NCBI GenBank assembly: GCA_013003335.1
Contig: JABDJT010000565.1
Location: 1 to 5,698, forward strand
Direction of reading: 5' to 3'
DNA: 5,698 nt
Source: Verrucomicrobiales bacterium
GTDB lineage: Bacteria > Verrucomicrobiota > Verrucomicrobiia > Verrucomicrobiales > DEV007
Shown one piece after another: positions 1 through 5,442 of this stretch (the stretch's first letter is position 1; the number at the start of each line of letters is the position of its first letter). The notes beneath the pieces are model-generated. The model was given only the letters and a program-made list of their open reading frames with translations, was not told where the DNA came from and made no database searches. The position numbers and the translations under genes were made by a program.

Positions 1-462
1 TTTGTAAATCGCTTCGACGCTGCGGTTTTCGCGCCGGGAAAGGATTTCGGGGCTGTGGCCCTCGTGGTAATAACCCTGAACCAGTCGCCGTGCTTTTTCG
101 TTCAGCTTGCCGAGGCAGGTTGCGAGATGTCTCTCGAGGGAGGAATCGAACTCGTCTTCGCCTTCCACCTCCTGTTCCAGAACCTCGACGGCTTTTTGAG
201 AAAGTTGCGCGCGTCGGGTTTCTTTGGCCAGAAAGCGCCGGGTTTCGATGCGGGCAAACCCCATTGCCCAGTTCAAAAAGGGGCGGTCAGAGTCGTAGGT
301 CTCGAACTGTCGCCAAAGCGCGACTGCCGTTTCCTGCAGGATCTCCCGGGCATCAGTTCGATGCGGAACAGTGACCAGGATTGCGCGCAGCATGACCGGC
401 TCGCTCTCCAGGAGCAGTCGGGTGAAGCGTTCGTGATCGTTGCTGGAATCGGCTTCAGACAT
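1..462 (-). CDS. RNA polymerase sigma-70 (ECF-like) factor, Rhodopirellula/Verrucomicrobium type, C-terminus cut by window edge
   Basis: A transcription initiation factor that would redirect RNA polymerase to a specific promoter set. The reverse strand reads open for 154 codons from an ATG at 462-460 to the window edge. Region 2 spans about residues 12-80 and shows the typical sequence ILQETAVALWRQF (about 41-53), followed by a DSDRPFLNWAMGFAR-like stretch and an arginine-rich helix near 71-85. A variable acidic linker (about 92-110) follows. Region 4 begins near 110 and includes KLNEKARRLV and the helix-turn-helix part HSPEILSRRENRSVEAIYK. Family members are usually about 160-180 aa, so only a short tail should be missing. 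No clear Shine-Dalgarno sequence precedes the ATG. The gene is divergent from the phosphatase at 598, separated by about 135 bases. In this family an anti-sigma or FecR-like partner often follows; it would lie off the left edge. The family assignment is strong, the regulon unknown. Confidence 0.88.
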   Translation of the reverse strand, partial: MSEADSSNDHERFTRLLLESEPVMLRAILVTVPHRTDAREILQETAVALWRQFETYDSDRPFLNWAMGFARIETRRFLAKETRRAQLSQKAVEVLEQEVEGEDEFDSSLERHLATCLGKLNEKARRLVQGYYHEGHSPEILSRRENRSVEAIYK

Positions 463-585
463 TCGAAAAGAATAACTTTTAAGACAGGTCCATGGTAGGA
501 CGCAATTTTTGGACAAAAAAGTGAGCTAAATTTGCGTGCTGGCACCCGGATCAGCCGCGCATTGACCGGTCGAGGCCACCTGTCT

Positions 586-589
586 AGGA
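586..589 (+). promoter_or_regulatory. Ribosome binding site AGGA for the PhoD-like phosphatase
   Basis: AGGA lies 8 bases before the ATG at 598. It decides in favour of that start over an in-frame TTG at 532, which has no such site. The ATG at 598 is also followed at once by a signal peptide, which the longer form would bury. Confidence 0.65.
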
Positions 590-597
590 TCCCCGCC

Positions 598-1635
598 ATG
601 AAAGTGCATTTCTATCTTTGCGGGCTGTGGGCGGTGAGTCTGACCCTGCCCGCTACCGGTGAAGAACCGCTGAACCGGATTCACTTCGGCTCCTGTGCCA
701 AGCAAACCGAACCAATGCCGATCTTTCAGAACATCGTGGAGGATCGGCCGGAAGTGTTCCTGATGATCGGTGACAACATTTACGCCGACACCGAGGACAT
801 GACCGTCATGCGGGCAAAATACGCGAAGCTGAATGCGGACCCCGGCTTTTCCCTGCTCCGCGCCACCTGTCCCATCCTCGCGACCTGGGATGACCATGAC
901 TTTGGCCGCAATGATGCAGGAACGGAGTATGCGAAGAAGCGGGAGTCCCAGAAAATATTTTCGGATTTCTGGGGGGATTCTTTGAGTTCGCCGCGCCGGC
1001 AGCGCCCGGGAGTCTACGACGCCCACATTATCGGGCCCGAAGGCCGGCGCGTGCAGATCTTACTCCTCGACACGCGCTACTTTCGCGGACCGCTCAAGAC
1101 AGGCGAACGCCGCGTGGGCGGCCCCTATTATCCGAACGACGATCCGGCCGTGCCCATGCTGGGCGAGGCGCAGTGGCAGTGGTTGGAGGAACAGCTGAAG
1201 CGACCGGCCGAGATTCGAATCATTGCTTCGAGCATCCAGTTCATCGCCGAGGCAGCAGGGCAGGAGACCTGGTCGAACCTGCCGGCCGAACGCCGGCGGA
1301 TGATTGATCTCATCGCGAAAACGAAAGCGTCGGGAGTTGTTTTCGTCAGCGGTGACCGGCACTGGTCCGATCTGTCGGTGCAGCGGAAGAATGTCCCGTA
1401 TCCACTCTACGACCTCACTTCGAGCAGCCTGAATCAGCCGCACAAACGGGGAACACCGACCGAGAACCGATACCGTGAAACCGACAAAACCTACCACCAG
1501 GTGAATTTCGGCGTCGTGGTGATCGATTGGGAAGGGGACGAGCCGACCCTCGAGGTGCGCATTCAGGACCTGGAAAATCAAACCCGGATTCGAAAGCGGA
1601 TCGGGCTGAGCGAACTCCAGCCAGCCCGGAATTGA
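598..1635 (+). CDS. Secreted PhoD-like alkaline phosphatase / metallophosphoesterase
   Basis: A 345-aa exported phosphohydrolase of the alkaline phosphatase D (PhoD-like) class. These enzymes cleave phosphate mono- or diesters using a Ca/Fe or similar metal centre and act outside the cytoplasm. A signal peptide covers about residues 1-21 (hydrophobic core, then PATG, likely cut before EE). Family motifs appear in order: FGSCAKQ (30-36), GDNIYAD (58-64), WDDHDFG (97-103), LLLDTRYFR (155-163), a conserved SSIQF block (211-215) and GDRHWSD (252-258). The metal-binding Asp, Asn and His residues expected of the family are all present, so it should be active. The classic N-terminal PhoD immunoglobulin-like domain is absent; this is the short form. 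Length and C-terminus look complete. No terminator is evident after the stop; a scar of two truncated genes follows directly. The physiological substrate cannot be read from sequence. Confidence 0.9.
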   Translation: MKVHFYLCGLWAVSLTLPATGEEPLNRIHFGSCAKQTEPMPIFQNIVEDRPEVFLMIGDNIYADTEDMTVMRAKYAKLNADPGFSLLRATCPILATWDDHDFGRNDAGTEYAKKRESQKIFSDFWGDSLSSPRRQRPGVYDAHIIGPEGRRVQILLLDTRYFRGPLKTGERRVGGPYYPNDDPAVPMLGEAQWQWLEEQLKRPAEIRIIASSIQFIAEAAGQETWSNLPAERRRMIDLIAKTKASGVVFVSGDRHWSDLSVQRKNVPYPLYDLTSSSLNQPHKRGTPTENRYRETDKTYHQVNFGVVVIDWEGDEPTLEVRIQDLENQTRIRKRIGLSELQPARN

Positions 1636-1661
1636 CGGCCGGAGCAAACCCGAATCAGCCC

Positions 1662-1708
1662 ATGAGTCGCAAGCCATTCGAGCCAAAAGGGGTCATCCCG
1701 GCCTGTTT
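1662..1708 (+). pseudogene. 5' fragment resembling a dihydrodipicolinate synthase/N-acetylneuraminate lyase family gene
   Basis: Starting at the ATG at 1662, the first 15-16 codons read MSRKPFEPKGVIPACF. This resembles the opening of DapA-like aldolases, in which a GVIPA or GVxPxx segment leads into the first barrel strand and is followed by a TPF/LPF motif. Here the likeness stops near 1708. The frame continues only to a stop at 1781 with an uninformative sequence (TSKEPTPRSPK) that is the out-of-frame shadow of the PEP-CTERM remnant. No good ribosome binding site sits at normal distance; a GGAG lies 17 bases away. I recognise the start by recall of family N-termini, not by a search, so the assignment is tentative. 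If right, this is a gene cut off by a deletion. Confidence 0.4.
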
Positions 1709-1954
1709 TACTTCGAAGGAACCGACACCAAGGTCGCCGAAGCCGAAATCGTGCTCTCCGCCATCTCCACGTCCGGCGTAGATTTCGCCAACTACACCTC
1801 CTCAACCTGGGATATCAACGGCCTGACCGATCCCGTGAACCAGGACATCGTCTACGCCCAGGCCATTCCCGAGCCCGGCTCCGCACTCCTCCTTCTAATC
1901 GCTCTCGCCGGCCTTTTCTGGGGCCATCGGCCTGTGCGAAAAGCGGCGGCGTGA
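1697..1954 (+). pseudogene. 3' remnant of a PEP-CTERM (exosortase-sorted) exported protein
   Basis: The frame ending at TGA 1952-1954 encodes a textbook PEP-CTERM tail: the IPEPG motif, a hydrophobic segment (SALLLLIALAGLFW) and a basic end (HRPVRKAAA). In intact proteins this tail directs export and processing by exosortase, giving a surface or extracellular product. Upstream in the same frame is good coding sequence (GLFYFEGTDTKVAEAEIV, then LSAISTSGVDFANY) from about 1700. The frame has no ATG, GTG or TTG before a GTG at 1751, and is closed by a stop at 1607-1609. The coding signal therefore extends beyond any usable start, and the signal peptide and body of the protein are missing. A 67-codon reading from GTG 1751 is formally possible but would have no export signal. 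I call it a 5'-truncated remnant joined to the fragment at 1662. Confidence 0.75.
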
Positions 1955-2113
1955 CGGTTTTCGTCGCGGGCTCACCTGCCTGCGCCCTGAAAAAGTTCCA
2001 CCGGGTTCTAAAAACGCCATTCTCTCCCTGTTAGGAACTCCAGTCTGTCGTGCGCAGGCGTGCTGCCTGTGCTCCGACCGCGACCAGGCTCGCTATCGCT
2101 GAAGTTGTTTTCA

Positions 2114-2162
2114 CGAACCAACAGGGTTCGTTCTCCGAATTGACCCTGTTGATTCGTTTTTT
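2114..2162 (+). terminator. Stem-loop with T6 tail, probable Rho-independent terminator
   Basis: Arms CGAACCAACAGGGT (2114-2127) and ACCCTGTTGATTCG (2143-2156) pair at 13 of 14 positions around a 15-base loop, within which TTC/GAA may also pair. Six Ts follow immediately (2157-2162). It reads in the plus direction. No intact gene ends nearby; the PEP-CTERM remnant ends 160 bases upstream, so it may stop read-through from the phosphatase/remnant side. The stem is less GC-rich than typical strong terminators. Confidence 0.55.
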
Positions 2163-2191
2163 GCGGACAACTGTTCAAATGAACTTTCATC

Positions 2192-2221
2192 TTGACGGAA
2201 AATCATTCGGATTGGTAAAAT
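2192..2221 (+). promoter_or_regulatory. Predicted sigma-70 promoter for the HEPN gene
   Basis: TTGACG (2192-2197) and TAAAAT (2216-2221), each matching the consensus at 5 of 6 positions, with an 18-base spacer. Transcription would start near 2228, giving a leader of about 120 bases before the ATG at 2352. It lies 30 bases after the T6 stem-loop, which fits an independent transcription unit. Prediction only. Confidence 0.5.
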
Positions 2222-2234
2222 TCTCCGGTCGTTG

Positions 2235-2262
2235 CAGTGAACCGCGAAAAACGCGGTCACTG
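2235..2262 (+). other. Stable hairpin at the 5' end of the HEPN leader
   Basis: CAGTGAACCGCG (2235-2246), loop AAAAA (2247-2251), CGCGGTCACTG (2252-2262): 11 base pairs with one bulged A and a five-A loop. It is followed by AACTTTGG, so it lacks the T run of an intrinsic terminator. If the predicted promoter is correct, the hairpin would form about 7 bases from the transcript's 5' end, a position typical of 5' stabilising hairpins. As DNA it could instead be a protein binding site. Confidence 0.55.
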
Positions 2263-2340
2263 AACTTTGGATGGACAGCAAAAACGCTGGATACAAAGGT
2301 GTTTAGCAGACAAAACTGTTCGATAAACAACTTGTTGGGC

Positions 2341-2346
2341 AAAGGA
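2341..2346 (+). promoter_or_regulatory. Ribosome binding site AAAGGA for the HEPN gene
   Basis: AAAGGA ends 5 bases before the ATG at 2352 and supports that start. Later in-frame ATGs (codons 9 and 57) have no comparable site. Confidence 0.6.
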
Positions 2347-2351
2347 TTCCG

Positions 2352-3200
2352 ATGGACCAGATTGATACAAAACAGATGGATTTGCTCGAAAGGTTGGCGC
2401 GTGTCGACGGACCGATTGAGACCCAGACGGAAACCGCAAATCGGATTTCGGATCCCAATTTTGTCCGCACAAACCGCGAAACGCGACTGTGGCTCTCACA
2501 TAATGGAGACCTTAGGGCGATGCACGAAATCGCCGTTGAAGATTACGTTACTTCGCGACATGCGATATTGGACTTGGGCATTCTTCGGACCGGCTTGGCG
2601 CTCGCCGCCCAATCAATTGAGAAATTTCTGAAGAGCTACCTCCTCGCGTCCGGACTGACGATAGGCGAGACGCGCCAACACAGCCACAGAATTGTTGATT
2701 TGCTGGAAAAAGCGCATGAGAGGACAGGCCAAGACCACCTTTTGGACTACTCAGGTTTTTGTGAGAATCTTCAGAAATGGTATAATTCCCGATATCCAGA
2801 TTCGAATGACCCTGCCTTGCGATGGATGCGGAATGCCGTTCCAGAGTTTGACCGATTTGTATGTTTCCTAGAGGAGCACATTCCTTTGCCAACAGACATC
2901 GAACACCTTAAATTCGGAGGTGGCGATTTAGGCCATAGCTGGTCTTCGATCTTCGTGCGTTTATTCGGCGATACGTTTAGTCAGCATAGGGCCGCACTCT
3001 TAAGCGAAAACGGAGCGCTGATCACACGTATTGCAGAATTCGAAACTCGATTCCTCTCAGATCGTTTGGCAGCAGGATTACCCGCAACTACGTTACGAGA
3101 AAGTAGGGAACATTCACAGCGCGTGGAGGCAATAATCAACGAATTTCAAAATGATGCCCAACAAGCAGACGCAGCCGACCGCGATCAAGCCGACAGTTGA
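2352..3200 (+). CDS. HEPN-domain protein with a C-terminal helical extension
   Basis: A 282-aa cytoplasmic protein whose residues about 52-178 fit the HEPN fold (PF05168-like). The best match is the helix with AAQSIEKFLKSYLLASG (85-101). It is followed by the His-containing turn HSHRIVDLLEKA (110-121), which corresponds to the family's 'HdL..L' motif, and by WYNSRYPD (143-150), matching the conserved RYPD element before the last helix. HEPN proteins are often RNases or nucleotide-binding adaptors in toxin-antitoxin, abortive infection and stress systems. The RX4-6H catalytic signature of HEPN RNases is not visible after R147, so catalysis is doubtful. The N-terminal 50 residues and the C-terminal 90 (charged, helical, acidic/Gln-rich tail) are not recognised. 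The neighbouring genes offer no antitoxin or nucleotidyltransferase partner. Codons end in A/T far more often than in flanking genes, suggesting acquisition by transfer. The HEPN call is from motif recall; function is unknown. Confidence 0.7.
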   Translation: MDQIDTKQMDLLERLARVDGPIETQTETANRISDPNFVRTNRETRLWLSHNGDLRAMHEIAVEDYVTSRHAILDLGILRTGLALAAQSIEKFLKSYLLASGLTIGETRQHSHRIVDLLEKAHERTGQDHLLDYSGFCENLQKWYNSRYPDSNDPALRWMRNAVPEFDRFVCFLEEHIPLPTDIEHLKFGGGDLGHSWSSIFVRLFGDTFSQHRAALLSENGALITRIAEFETRFLSDRLAAGLPATTLRESREHSQRVEAIINEFQNDAQQADAADRDQADS

Positions 3201-3318
3201 CTTGAATCATTCTGGCGCGGCGGCTGGTCTAAAACGTTCACAGGTGAAACTCTGCCCGGATGTACCGCCCCCAGCGAAATGATCGTGCGGCCCGATCGTC
3301 CGCCTGATACCATCCGGC

Positions 3319-4293
3319 ATGCAGAATATCCGGGCCGCCTCGGTTCAATTTCAACACCGCTCCGGCGACACGGGCTGGAATTTTGACCGTGTCCGCAATT
3401 TCACCCTCATGGCGGCGGACAAGGGAGTCGACCTGATCGTGTTTCCGGAAATGTGCCTGACCGGCTATTGGCATGTCCGGAATCTCGATCGGGGCGAAAT
3501 CGAAGACCTCGCCGAACCGGTTCCGGACGGCCTGCTTTGCCGAAAATTACTCGCTCTCGCTTCCGAAACGGGAATCACGATCGGAGCCGGCCTGATCGAA
3601 ACCGATGGCGAAGGTCGATTGTTCAACAGCTACTTTGTCGCGATGCCCGACGGCTCCCACGCCTGCCACCGCAAGCTCCACACCTTCATCAGCGAGCACA
3701 TGGAATCCGGTTCGGACTACACGGTTTTCGATGACGAAGCGCACGGCTGCCGCCTCGGCGTCCTGACCTGCTACGACAACAACATCGGCGAAAACGCCCG
3801 GATCACCGCGCTGATGGGCGCGGAAATCCTGCTCGCGCCGCACCAGACCGGCGGCTGCGAGACGCCCAGCCCGCGTTGCATGGGCCTGGTCGATCCGATG
3901 TTGTGGGAAAATCGCGAGGCCGATCCGGGATCGATCGAGGCCGAATTTCGCGGGCCGAAGGGGAGGGAATGGCTGCTGCGCTGGCTGCCTTCCAGAGCAC
4001 ACGACAACGGGATGTTCCTGATTTTCTCAAACGGCGTCGGCCCGGACGACGGCGAAGTCCGAACCGGCAACACCATGATCCTCGATCCCTACGGCGAAAT
4101 CCTGGCTGAAACCTGGGCGGCCCGCGATGAAATGGTCATCGCCGATCTCGAGGCATCTCGACTCGAAAACTGCACCGGCCGACGGTGGATCCAAACGCGA
4201 CGACCTGATCGCTACCACGCTCTCTGTGTTCCGACCGGCGGGGAAGCGGACACACGGACCGTCCGGTTCGCCGGGAAGGGAAACGAGAGGTAG
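3319..4293 (+). CDS. Carbon-nitrogen hydrolase (nitrilase superfamily)
   Basis: A 324-aa cytoplasmic hydrolase of the nitrilase/omega-amidase superfamily, which attacks C-N bonds of amides, carbamoyl compounds or nitriles through a Glu-Lys-Cys triad. All three are visible: E44 in VFPEMCLTGY, K119 in HRKLH, and C151 in GVLTCYDNN. E126 or E129, just after the Lys, could be the second structural glutamate. Other family signs are the N-terminal AASVQFQ strand, GAGLIE (89-94), FNSYFV (102-107) and the late block SNGVGPDDGEVRTGNTMILDP with a following GEIL. Length is normal and both ends look intact. No Shine-Dalgarno sequence precedes the ATG, but the AASVQ strand right after it supports this start. 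It stands alone, 118 bases after the HEPN gene. Codon use is GC-rich like the rest of the window. The substrate cannot be deduced; the segment at about 180-225 before HDNGMFLIFSN may shape specificity. Confidence 0.9.
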   Translation: MQNIRAASVQFQHRSGDTGWNFDRVRNFTLMAADKGVDLIVFPEMCLTGYWHVRNLDRGEIEDLAEPVPDGLLCRKLLALASETGITIGAGLIETDGEGRLFNSYFVAMPDGSHACHRKLHTFISEHMESGSDYTVFDDEAHGCRLGVLTCYDNNIGENARITALMGAEILLAPHQTGGCETPSPRCMGLVDPMLWENREADPGSIEAEFRGPKGREWLLRWLPSRAHDNGMFLIFSNGVGPDDGEVRTGNTMILDPYGEILAETWAARDEMVIADLEASRLENCTGRRWIQTRRPDRYHALCVPTGGEADTRTVRFAGKGNER

Positions 4294-4338
4294 AAACCGA
4301 ACAGGAAGGCAGTCCGTTGCCGTTTCGGGCAGCCTACT

Positions 4339-4376
4339 CCTGCATTTTGCAATTCAATCCCTGCAGTTTGCAAATT
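4339..4376. repeat. Two-copy direct repeat with 21-bp phasing, operator-like
   Basis: CCTGCATTTTGCAATT (4339-4354) and CCTGCAGTTTGCAAATT (4360-4376) share the pattern CCTGCA-N-TTTGCAA. Equivalent bases are 21 apart, two helical turns, so two proteins would bind on the same face. Each copy contains TGCA-N3-TGCA and a TTGCAA palindrome. It lies in the nitrilase/barrel intergenic spacer, about 140 bases upstream of the barrel ATG. A regulatory role is inferred from form and position only. Confidence 0.45.
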
Positions 4377-4515
4377 GACTTCCGCCGTCCCGGTCAGGAT
4401 CGGCGCGCGGGGGTTTTCGATCGAGGGCTTGTGGTGAACGAGTTGTGGAAGAAACGCGCAGGAAAGGCCGTGATGGCATCCTTCGAGCGTTTGTGGACTG
4501 CAAGCTAATTGACAC

Positions 4516-5064
4516 ATGAAAAACCAACCAACACTTCCCACCTTCTTCGCCATCGCGGCACTTTTCACAACGGGCGTCGCTCTTTCCGGCGATTCGAAAG
4601 CCCCGATCGACTACGCTCCTCCGGTCGTTGAAGACGTTTACAGCTGCTTCACACCCGGTTTTGAATTCTCCGGCTTCGTGGCCGGTCTCGTTCCGGACGG
4701 TGCCGGCGACGACAATCTCGGAGGCGGCGCAGCCCTGAGTTACTTTTACACGGAATCCTTCGGCTTCGAACTGAGCTACTCGGTTTTCGATACCGATCCA
4801 AGCGAGGAACACCTCGCGACCCTGAATGCCGTTTACCGGTTTGTGGGTGACGGAGCCTGCATCGCCCCCTACGTGAAAGCGGGCGGCGGCGTTCTGACCA
4901 ACGGATCGACCGCAGGCGTTTACAACGCCGGTGCCGGTCTCGACATCCGGTTCCAGGACTGGGACAACGTGGGAATTTTCGCCGACGCAACCTACAACTG
5001 GGTGGAGGACGACAGTCACGAAGACTTCACCTTCATCCGCGCCGGATTCCGAATCAAATTCTGA
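4516..5064 (+). CDS. Outer-membrane beta-barrel protein (OmpA-like/OMP_b-brl type)
   Basis: A 182-aa exported protein predicted to form a small barrel in the outer membrane. Residues 1-24 are a signal peptide (K2, hydrophobic core IAALFTTGVA, cut after ALS). The mature part shows about eight alternating polar/apolar strands: 47-58, 68-78, 81-91, 99-110, 115-126, 133-147, 150-162 and 168-182, separated by short acidic or Gly-rich turns. The chain ends in FIRAGFRIKF, with the terminal Phe expected of substrates of the BAM assembly machinery. This matches the usual size of eight-stranded barrels. C44 and C115 are the only cysteines and could form a disulfide in the periplasm. No peptidoglycan-binding OmpA domain is present. 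No clear ribosome binding site precedes the ATG. A strong stem-loop follows at 5126. The role (adhesion, stress, structure) cannot be told from sequence. Confidence 0.8.
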   Translation: MKNQPTLPTFFAIAALFTTGVALSGDSKAPIDYAPPVVEDVYSCFTPGFEFSGFVAGLVPDGAGDDNLGGGAALSYFYTESFGFELSYSVFDTDPSEEHLATLNAVYRFVGDGACIAPYVKAGGGVLTNGSTAGVYNAGAGLDIRFQDWDNVGIFADATYNWVEDDSHEDFTFIRAGFRIKF

Positions 5065-5125
5065 GCGACCACCAGAGCGGTCCCGGAAAACAAGCAAAAA
5101 TCCAAAATACCCGAATGCGTGTCCT

Positions 5126-5161
5126 GAAAGCCGGGGCGGGATCATTCCTGCTCCGGCTTTC
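5126..5161. terminator. Terminator-type inverted repeat after the barrel gene
   Basis: GAAAGCCGGGGCGGG (5126-5140) and CCTGCTCCGGCTTTC (5147-5161) form 15 pairs, two of them G-T, around a 6-base loop. The A-rich left flank and T-rich right flank of the stem (AAAGCC...GGCTTT) are typical of intrinsic terminators. It lies 62 bases after the barrel stop, but the T run after the stem is short. Confidence 0.7.
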
Positions 5162-5241
5162 TGCATTCCGGAAAAGCACCATGACACGATATGCCACGAG
5201 TCTCAGATGCAGCCGGGGGCAAAACAGGAAACTTTAGGAAT

Positions 5242-5436
5242 ATGGAAACCAGGAAAGAAAAAGTAGACAGCCTCGAGCGGCAGAAATCCCTCCGCTTTCT
5301 GCAGCCCATTCAGAAACGGGAGGATGAAACCGGCGCGGAATTTGCCACACGAGTCATGCGGGACATGGCCCGCCAGGCGAAGAAGCGGCGGGAACTTCTC
5401 GAGCAGCAACAAGAGCGGGACGAGCAGGAATCCTGA
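5242..5436 (+). CDS. Small highly charged hypothetical protein
   Basis: A 64-aa cytoplasmic protein that I do not recognise. It is about half charged residues, with Lys/Arg and Asp/Glu nearly balanced. There are no cysteines and no membrane segment. The stretch from GAEFATRVMRDMARQ (31-45) through KKRRELLEQQQERDEQES is probably one long helix and may form a coiled coil. The start at 5242 is chosen over an in-frame ATG at 5191 because AGGA motifs occur at 5226-5229 (12 bases away) and 5236-5239 (2 bases away), while nothing precedes 5191. Neither spacing is ideal, so the start is uncertain. It has its own space after the barrel terminator, and its stop lies only 6 bases from the stop of the convergent gene. 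The tail composition could suit nucleic-acid or ribosome contact, but that is speculation. Confidence 0.6.
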   Translation: METRKEKVDSLERQKSLRFLQPIQKREDETGAEFATRVMRDMARQAKKRRELLEQQQERDEQES

Positions 5437-5442
5437 ACCGGC

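Larger units (their letters stand above)
1955..2351. other. Non-coding stretch upstream of the HEPN gene
   Basis: No reading frame here looks coding. Base composition shifts from GC-rich to visibly AT-richer at about 2100. It holds a small hairpin at 2052-2072 (8-bp arms with one G-T pair and a 5-base loop, no T tail), then a stem-loop with T tail, a promoter and a leader hairpin, each listed separately. The order terminator, promoter, hairpin, ribosome binding site, gene suggests the second half is the dedicated control region of the HEPN gene. Nothing in 1955-2050 is recognisable. Confidence 0.6.

Noticed and set aside
55..498. Plus-strand open frame of 147 codons opposite the sigma factor.
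   Set aside because: The opposite strand carries clear sigma region 2 and 4 motifs; the plus-strand translation resembles no family and is its shadow.
505..532. Possible promoter TTGGAC ... TAAATT before the phosphatase gene.
   Set aside because: The spacer is only 12 bases and the -35 element is weak; not supportable.
2050..2631. Plus-strand 193-codon open frame spanning the HEPN leader and start.
   Set aside because: It crosses the promoter and hairpins, shows no domain, and overlaps the HEPN frame, which has a good ribosome site and family motifs.
2781..2786. Perfect TATAAT inside the HEPN gene.
   Set aside because: It encodes the WYNS segment, and the matching -35 position (TTTGTG at 2758-2763) is poor; likely chance within AT-rich coding sequence.
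3238..3474. Minus-strand frame whose end, SFRWGRYIRAEFHL, resembles the C-terminal strand of an outer-membrane barrel or TonB receptor.
   Set aside because: Only about 14 residues show the pattern, and the rest overlaps the nitrilase start antisense with no supporting sequence. It could be a gene remnant but is too short to support.
4354..5187. Long minus-strand open frame (277 codons) across the barrel gene.
   Set aside because: The plus strand has a signal peptide, barrel strands and a terminal Phe; the antisense product is Val/Gly-rich without any recognisable domain, as expected of a GC-rich shadow.
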